Shown piece by piece: positions 4,295 through 7,682 of a stretch of 7,682 nt of DNA. The position numbers and the translations under genes are program-made. The DNA comes from Acetobacteraceae bacterium (GTDB lineage Bacteria; Pseudomonadota; Alphaproteobacteria; Acetobacterales; Acetobacteraceae), in NCBI GenBank assembly GCA_947476855.1, contig CANJSR010000233.1:1-7682 (forward strand), given 5' to 3'. The notes beneath the pieces were generated by a model. It was given only the letters and a program-made list of their open reading frames with translations, searched no databases and was not told the DNA's origin. Within the stretch, counting starts at the first letter, position 1; each line of letters opens with the position of its first letter.

Positions 4295-6265
4295 TCAGGC
4301 CGCGCGCACCTCTTGCAGGAAGTATTCAACCTGGACCTGCAACGCCTCGGAGTTGCGCGACAGTTCCACCGCCGAACTCAGCACCTGCGACGCCGCCGCC
4401 CCGGTCTGCTGCGACGCGTCCGACACGCCGGTCATGTTCGCCGTCACTTCCTGGGTGCCCTGTGACGCCTGGATGATGTTGCGGGATATCTCCTGCGTCG
4501 CCGCCCCCTGTTGTTCCACCGCCGCCGCGATCGACGCCGCGGTGGAGTTGACCAGCCCGATCGTGCTGACGATGCCCTCGATCATCCGCGCGGAACTCTG
4601 CGTGCCATCCTGGATCGCCTTGACCTGAGAGGCGATTTCCTCGGTCGCATGCGCGGTCTGGGCCGCCAGCGCCTTCACCTCCGACGCCACCACCGCAAAG
4701 CCCCGGCCGGCATCCCCCGCGCGCGCCGCCTCGATCGTGGCATTCAGCGCCAGCAGGTTGGTCTGGCCGGCGATGTCGCTGATCATCTTGACCACGTCAC
4801 CAATCTTTTCGGCTGCCGCGGTCAGGCGCCGCACTTCCTCGTTCGACAGGTTGGCCTGCCGCACGCTGTCCGCGATCATCGTCGTCGTGCGCGTCACCTG
4901 CTGGCTGATCTCCGAGATCGAGGCCGACAGCTCCTCGGTCGCCGAGGCCACGGTCTGCACGTTCTGCGTCGCCTGCTCGGAGGCTGCCGCCACGGTGGCG
5001 CTCTGGCGAGAGGTTTCCTCCGACACCGAGGCCATCGCCTGCGCCGTCGTCTGCAGCTGGGTGGACGCCGCGGCCACGTTCTCGACAATGCCGCCGACGC
5101 GGGTTTCGAACTGGTTGGCCAGCTCCATCATCATCTCGCGGCGTTGGTCCTCGGCGGTGCGCTTCTGGGTTTCCTGGTCGGCGCGCAGCCGGTCCGCTTC
5201 CACCATCACCGCCTTGAAGGCATGCACGGCGCGCAGCATCGTGCCGATCTCATCACGACGCTGGTCGGCGGGGATCACTGCGTCCAGGTTTCCGGCGGCG
5301 AGTTCCTCCATCGCCCGCGTCACGCCCCGGATCGGGCGGGAAACGCCAAGGCCGATCAGCAGCGTCAGGCCCACGACAGCGACGACGGAACCGACGACCG
5401 AGATTTCGGACCACAGGTGGACCCACTCCTCCATGCCCTCGGCTTCGCGGCTGGCGGCGGCGGCCCGCGCGTCGATCGTCTCGTCGAGTCGCATCAGCCG
5501 CGGTTCGATCTCGTCATAGATACCGGCTACCACCTTCTCGTGCGCTTTCTCCTCGGCGACGGCGGTCATGACACGGTCGAACGCTGCCAGGTAATCGCCC
5601 GCCTTCGCCTTCAGGTCGGCCCGCAGATCGGGCGTGATCGGCGCGCTGTCCAGCGCGGCCGACAGCACCGGCAACTGGGCTTTGATGCTGGCGCCATACT
5701 TCGGATCGAGCCGGGCCAGGAACTCCTTCTCGAAACGGCGCATTGTCATCGCCGCCAGGTGGGCCTTGGGAACATCGACGGTCGCCAGGCGATCCTCCAG
5801 CGCGGCCACGCTTTTCCGCATGTCGCCCAGCAGGCCCTTGTAGCCATCGAGGCCGACCTTCCTCGCCGCCCCGACCAGCGCGCCGAATGCCTCGCCATAG
5901 CGGACCATGTCGACGCGGATCGTTTCGACCTGTTCGACCAGCGCCGCATCATCGGCCGCCAGCGGCTTCATCTGCGCGATATTGGCCCCGATGCGGGTCA
6001 TGGTTTCGGCGTGTCGGGTCTGCGACACCTCATCCCGGCGCAGCAGGAAATCCTTTTCGTAACGACGCGCCTGCAGGATCAGGGCCTGGAGCTTCAGATC
6101 GAGATCGCTGGCGTCGCGCGACCGCGCGATCGTCGCGTTGGTGGCTTCGAAACGCTGGTCTTCCCAGATGTTCAGGCCAATGATGATGCCCATCCCGAGC
6201 AGGCCGAACACGCCGATAAGGGCAATCTGATAAGCGATTCTCATGCGTGATAAAATTGACTTCAC
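4295..6265 (-). CDS. Methyl-accepting chemotaxis protein with HBM-like periplasmic sensor
   Basis: This transmembrane chemoreceptor signals through CheW/CheA to the flagellar motor. I chose the GTG at 6265, giving 656 residues ([16 protein letters not shown]...). GGAG lies 7 nt upstream of it, and the short N-terminus leads straight into TM1 (14-33). The frame is open to an ATG at 6424, but that would add 53 atypical residues. The periplasmic part (34-287) is helical and has two related blocks, [10 protein letters not shown] (67-76) and RRFEKEF (176-182), as in helical bimodular (HBM) sensors such as Pseudomonas McpS. After TM2 (about 288-307) come HAMP (309-360: [26 protein letters not shown]) and the coiled-coil signalling domain. 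Its hairpin tip contains [20 protein letters not shown] (499-518). The C-terminus (YFLQEVRAA) has no CheR-tethering pentapeptide. No che or flagellar genes are nearby, so it is an orphan receptor. The ligand is unknown; HBM receptors of known function bind small organic acids. Confidence 0.95.
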   Translation of the reverse strand: MKSILSRMRIAYQIALIGVFGLLGMGIIIGLNIWEDQRFEATNATIARSRDASDLDLKLQALILQARRYEKDFLLRRDEVSQTRHAETMTRIGANIAQMKPLAADDAALVEQVETIRVDMVRYGEAFGALVGAARKVGLDGYKGLLGDMRKSVAALEDRLATVDVPKAHLAAMTMRRFEKEFLARLDPKYGASIKAQLPVLSAALDSAPITPDLRADLKAKAGDYLAAFDRVMTAVAEEKAHEKVVAGIYDEIEPRLMRLDETIDARAAAASREAEGMEEWVHLWSEISVVGSVVAVVGLTLLIGLGVSRPIRGVTRAMEELAAGNLDAVIPADQRRDEIGTMLRAVHAFKAVMVEADRLRADQETQKRTAEDQRREMMMELANQFETRVGGIVENVAAASTQLQTTAQAMASVSEETSRQSATVAAASEQATQNVQTVASATEELSASISEISQQVTRTTTMIADSVRQANLSNEEVRRLTAAAEKIGDVVKMISDIAGQTNLLALNATIEAARAGDAGRGFAVVASEVKALAAQTAHATEEIASQVKAIQDGTQSSARMIEGIVSTIGLVNSTAASIAAAVEQQGAATQEISRNIIQASQGTQEVTANMTGVSDASQQTGAAASQVLSSAVELSRNSEALQVQVEYFLQEVRAA

Positions 6266-6376
6266 AGTCCGTCTCCGACGTCGTTCCGTTATCCCACCTC
6301 GCGCATCTCGGAACACGAAAAGCTGTTCAGTGAGCAGGGCACCGACATACCGACAATCGACTGGGCCGGGTGTCGC

Positions 6377-6412
6377 ATTTTGTATGGTTTTGTTGACAAC
6401 GGAACGTACCGT
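6377..6412 (-). promoter_or_regulatory. AT-rich patch with palindromes upstream of the chemoreceptor gene
   Basis: The 160 bp between the chemoreceptor GTG and the hairpin at 6426 contain one conspicuously AT-rich stretch (6377-6397) in an otherwise GC-rich window. Next to it are GTTGACAAC (6392-6400) and the imperfect palindrome acggaacgtaccgt (6399-6412, 12 of 14). On the minus strand the region reads TTGTCAACAAAACCATACAAA. I cannot pair a convincing -35 and -10, and I see no clear sigma-28 or sigma-54 pattern. This is the likeliest promoter neighbourhood, but the exact site is unresolved. The rest of 6266-6376 shows nothing I can name. Confidence 0.3.
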
Positions 6413-6425
6413 CCCGGCAAGCATA

Positions 6426-6451
6426 CGGGCGCATCACGAATGACGCGCCCG
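6426..6451 (-). terminator. Strong hairpin with TTCG loop downstream of the DUF4337 gene
   Basis: On the minus strand CGGGCGCGTCA and TGATGCGCCCG form an 11-bp stem (one G-U pair) closed by a TTCG tetraloop. On the plus strand the same G-U position is an A-C mismatch, so the structure is better as minus-strand RNA. It begins 50 bases after the DUF4337 stop and precedes the chemoreceptor promoter region. No U-run follows (TATGCTTGCC), so it may be a factor-assisted terminator or an RNA-stabilising 3' stem. Smaller palindromes lie between it and the gene: ACCGGCCGGT (6462-6471) and CCCC-GTAA-GGGG around 6480-6491. Confidence 0.55.
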
Positions 6452-6500
6452 CGGGAAGGCGACCGGCCGGTGGCGGATACCCCTTACGGGGCCGAGCGGT

Positions 6501-7082
6501 TCAGATCAGATGCAACGCGGTCGCCAGCGCGAAGACCGCGGAACCGATCCCCACCACCCCTGCCCCGATCGCCATTGCCGGCACCGCCGTCAGCGCGGAA
6601 ACCGACGCCAGGACGATCGCGATCTCCACCGCGCTCGCGGCATATTCGTAGTTGTGATAGGCATGAAACGCCTCATCGCGCATCGTCTGGCGCCCCTTGG
6701 CCTTCTCCGCGAGCTGCTTCATCCCTTCTCCGGTCGAGGGTTCGTCGCGCATGCGGGCGATATAGGCGCGCGCATCGGCCAGCTTCGCCTCGATCTTCGG
6801 ATCCTTGATGTCGGCCAGCCCCTCCAGCACCGCCGATTCGGATCCCCGCACGACCGCGCGCAGGTTCTTTGCCTGGTAGAACGCCCAGTCGTTGGTCAGC
6901 GCGATATGGTGCGTCAGGTAGTCGTTCTGCGCGCGTTTCTCGCCCACCTGGATCAGCGCCAGGATGGCCGCGAGCGCCGAGACCAACACGGCTATTCGTT
7001 TCATGTTCCGGTTGTCGCCGTGATGCCCGCCATGTGCCTCATGGTGGACCGCTTCCTGCGCGTGTTCCGTTGGATGAGCCAA
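6501..7082 (-). CDS. DUF4337-family membrane protein with His-rich N-terminal tail
   Basis: This 193-residue membrane protein of unknown function belongs to the DUF4337 type. Residues 1-26 are hydrophilic and contain seven histidines in the first 21 positions. TM1 follows (about 30-46), then TNDWAFYQAKNLR (63-75), the family hallmark. A charged helical region (80-140) comes next, then AYHNYEYAASAVEIAIVLAS (141-160) leading to two close C-terminal membrane segments (about 152-167 and 169-190). I chose the TTG at 7080-7082 because a good ribosome site, AGGAGA (7094-7089), lies 6 nt upstream and the His/Glu-rich tail is usual for the family. The next in-frame ATG (7004) has only a weak site and would remove the tail. 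The gene is divergent from the CoA-transferase gene across 61 bp and is followed by a strong hairpin. Family assignment is from the WAFYQAK motif and topology; the start is fairly secure. Confidence 0.85.
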   Translation of the reverse strand: MAHPTEHAQEAVHHEAHGGHHGDNRNMKRIAVLVSALAAILALIQVGEKRAQNDYLTHHIALTNDWAFYQAKNLRAVVRGSESAVLEGLADIKDPKIEAKLADARAYIARMRDEPSTGEGMKQLAEKAKGRQTMRDEAFHAYHNYEYAASAVEIAIVLASVSALTAVPAMAIGAGVVGIGSAVFALATALHLI

Positions 7083-7112
7083 GCCGCTTCTCCTATCGAT
7101 TCCCCTGGTCCA

Positions 7113-7121
7113 TGCTATCGC
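7113..7121 (+). promoter_or_regulatory. Candidate extended -10 element upstream of the second CoA-transferase
   Basis: TGCTATCGC lies 22 bp before the ATG at 7144, in the 61-bp gap shared with the divergent DUF4337 gene. The preceding CCATGCTAT (7110-7118) is identical to the string before the rhodanese gene (3165-3173). There is no recognisable -35 at standard spacing. The leader would be under 20 nt, ending in the ribosome site GGAGGA at 7130-7135. Confidence 0.25.
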
Positions 7122-7143
7122 ACTGAAACGGAGGAAACAGCCC

Positions 7144-7682
7144 ATGAAGGTTCTTGAGGGCATCAAGGTCGTCGATCTCAGCCGCGTGCTGGCTGGCCCT
7201 TATTGCGCACAGCTGCTGGCGGATTTTGGCGCGGACGTGATCAAAATCGAAAGCCCGGAGGGGGACGAGAACCGCCGCTGGCCGCCCATGAGCCCGGATG
7301 GGCAGAGCGCCAATTTCGGCTCGGTCAATCGCGGCAAGCGCAGCCTGGTGCTGAACCTGAAGAACGACGGCGCGCGGGCGGTGCTGAAGGACCTGGCGGC
7401 CAAGGCCGATGTGCTGATCCACAGCTTCCTGCCGGATACAGCGGCGCGTTTGGGCATCAGCCTGGAGGACCTGCGGGCGGCGAACCCCAGGCTCGTGGTC
7501 TGCACGATCTCGGGCTATGGCGCGCTGGGGCCACTGGCGGAAAAGCGCGGCTATGACCTGATGGTGCAGGCCTTCGGCGGCGCGATGTCGACGACCGGCA
7601 TCGTCGATGGCCCGCCGATCCGCTGCGGCGTGTCCTTCATCGACATGTCGACCGGGATTTCCTGCTATGGCGGCGTCGTCAC
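7144..7682 (+). CDS. CaiB/BaiF (family III) CoA-transferase, N-terminal part
   Basis: The frame is open from the ATG at 7144 to the window end, giving 179 complete codons; the 3' half lies outside. It shows the classic N-terminus MKVLEGIKVVDLSRVLAGPY (1-20), then ADFGADVIKIESPEGD (26-41) and NRGKRSLVLNLK (62-73), a nucleotide/CoA-binding part of the fold. Further on come ISGYG (122-126), GYDLMVQAFGGAMSTTG (136-152) and CGVSFIDMSTGIS (161-173). Asp167 stands where the family's catalytic Asp is found (Asp169 in oxalate/formyl-CoA transferase). It acts in the cytoplasm by the acyl-aspartyl/CoA-thioester mechanism. The donor and acceptor acids are unknown, and the family also contains racemases. 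GGAGGA (7130-7135), 8 nt before the ATG, supports the start. It is a paralogue of the gene at the left end of the window but intact at the catalytic position. Confidence 0.94.
   Translation, partial: MKVLEGIKVVDLSRVLAGPYCAQLLADFGADVIKIESPEGDENRRWPPMSPDGQSANFGSVNRGKRSLVLNLKNDGARAVLKDLAAKADVLIHSFLPDTAARLGISLEDLRAANPRLVVCTISGYGALGPLAEKRGYDLMVQAFGGAMSTTGIVDGPPIRCGVSFIDMSTGISCYGGVV

Noticed and set aside
4511..6250. 579-codon open frame on the plus strand
   Set aside because: It lies antisense to the chemoreceptor, and its product is rich in His, Arg and Leu runs with no domain. This is a GC-rich shadow of a well-supported gene.
6391..6396. Possible plus-strand promoter around the TTGACA-like sequence near 6393
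   Set aside because: The -35 match is perfect, but no acceptable -10 lies at 16-18 bp and no plus-strand gene follows. It is more likely part of the chemoreceptor upstream region.
6510..7157. 215-codon plus-strand frame opposite the DUF4337 gene
   Set aside because: It has no motif and antisense composition, and it overlaps the start and ribosome site of the second CoA-transferase.
1..7682. A defence island, secretion system or other large novel system
   Set aside because: All but one coding region fall into known metabolic, sensory or DUF families. No nuclease, transposase, integrase or multi-gene cassette was found.

Overview
The window is GC-rich (roughly two thirds G+C by eye). Its start-codon use (ATG, GTG and probably TTG), gene content and intergenic palindromes fit an alphaproteobacterium, most likely Rhodospirillales/Acetobacteraceae-like. 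That placement is inferred from style and gene families, not from a marker gene. No rRNA, tRNA, CRISPR array, transposase, phage or plasmid gene is visible.

Layout. (a) 1-1346, plus strand: the C-terminal part of a CaiB/BaiF (family III) CoA-transferase is followed 4 bp later by a 2-hydroxychromene-2-carboxylate isomerase-like (DsbA/kappa-GST fold) gene, probably one operon. (b) 1347-1564: a gap holding a hairpin and a striking 121-bp inverted-repeat element. (c) 1565-2053, minus strand: a membrane-anchored protein I do not recognise. It is divergent from (d) 2196-3140, a luciferase-like (LLM) flavin/F420 oxidoreductase, and a 20-bp palindrome lies between them. (e) 3207-3566 and 3645-4061, plus strand: a small rhodanese, then a single-domain cupin of the hydroxynitrile-lyase-like type. 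(f) 4062-4294: a 15-bp direct repeat, an 88-bp palindromic repeat and a bidirectional terminator. (g) 4295-6265, minus strand: a methyl-accepting chemotaxis protein with a helical-bimodular-type periplasmic sensor. (h) 6501-7082, minus strand: a DUF4337 membrane protein with a His-rich tail and a TTG start. (i) 7144-7682, plus strand: the N-terminal half of a second CaiB/BaiF CoA-transferase, cut by the window end.

How the genes fit together: most of the content is accessory acyl-CoA and small-molecule metabolism (two CoA-transferases, an isomerase, an LLM oxidoreductase, a rhodanese and a cupin) plus one chemoreceptor. I see no multi-gene defence or mobile system, and nothing that amounts to a clearly new biological system. 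The points most worth a second look are a Glu at the catalytic Asp position of the first CoA-transferase, the rhodanese/HNL-like cupin pair with its possible cyanide or cyanohydrin theme, the inverted-repeat element at 1391-1511, the palindrome at 2093-2112 and the unrecognised protein at 1565-2053. No gene-free stretch exceeds 300 bases.
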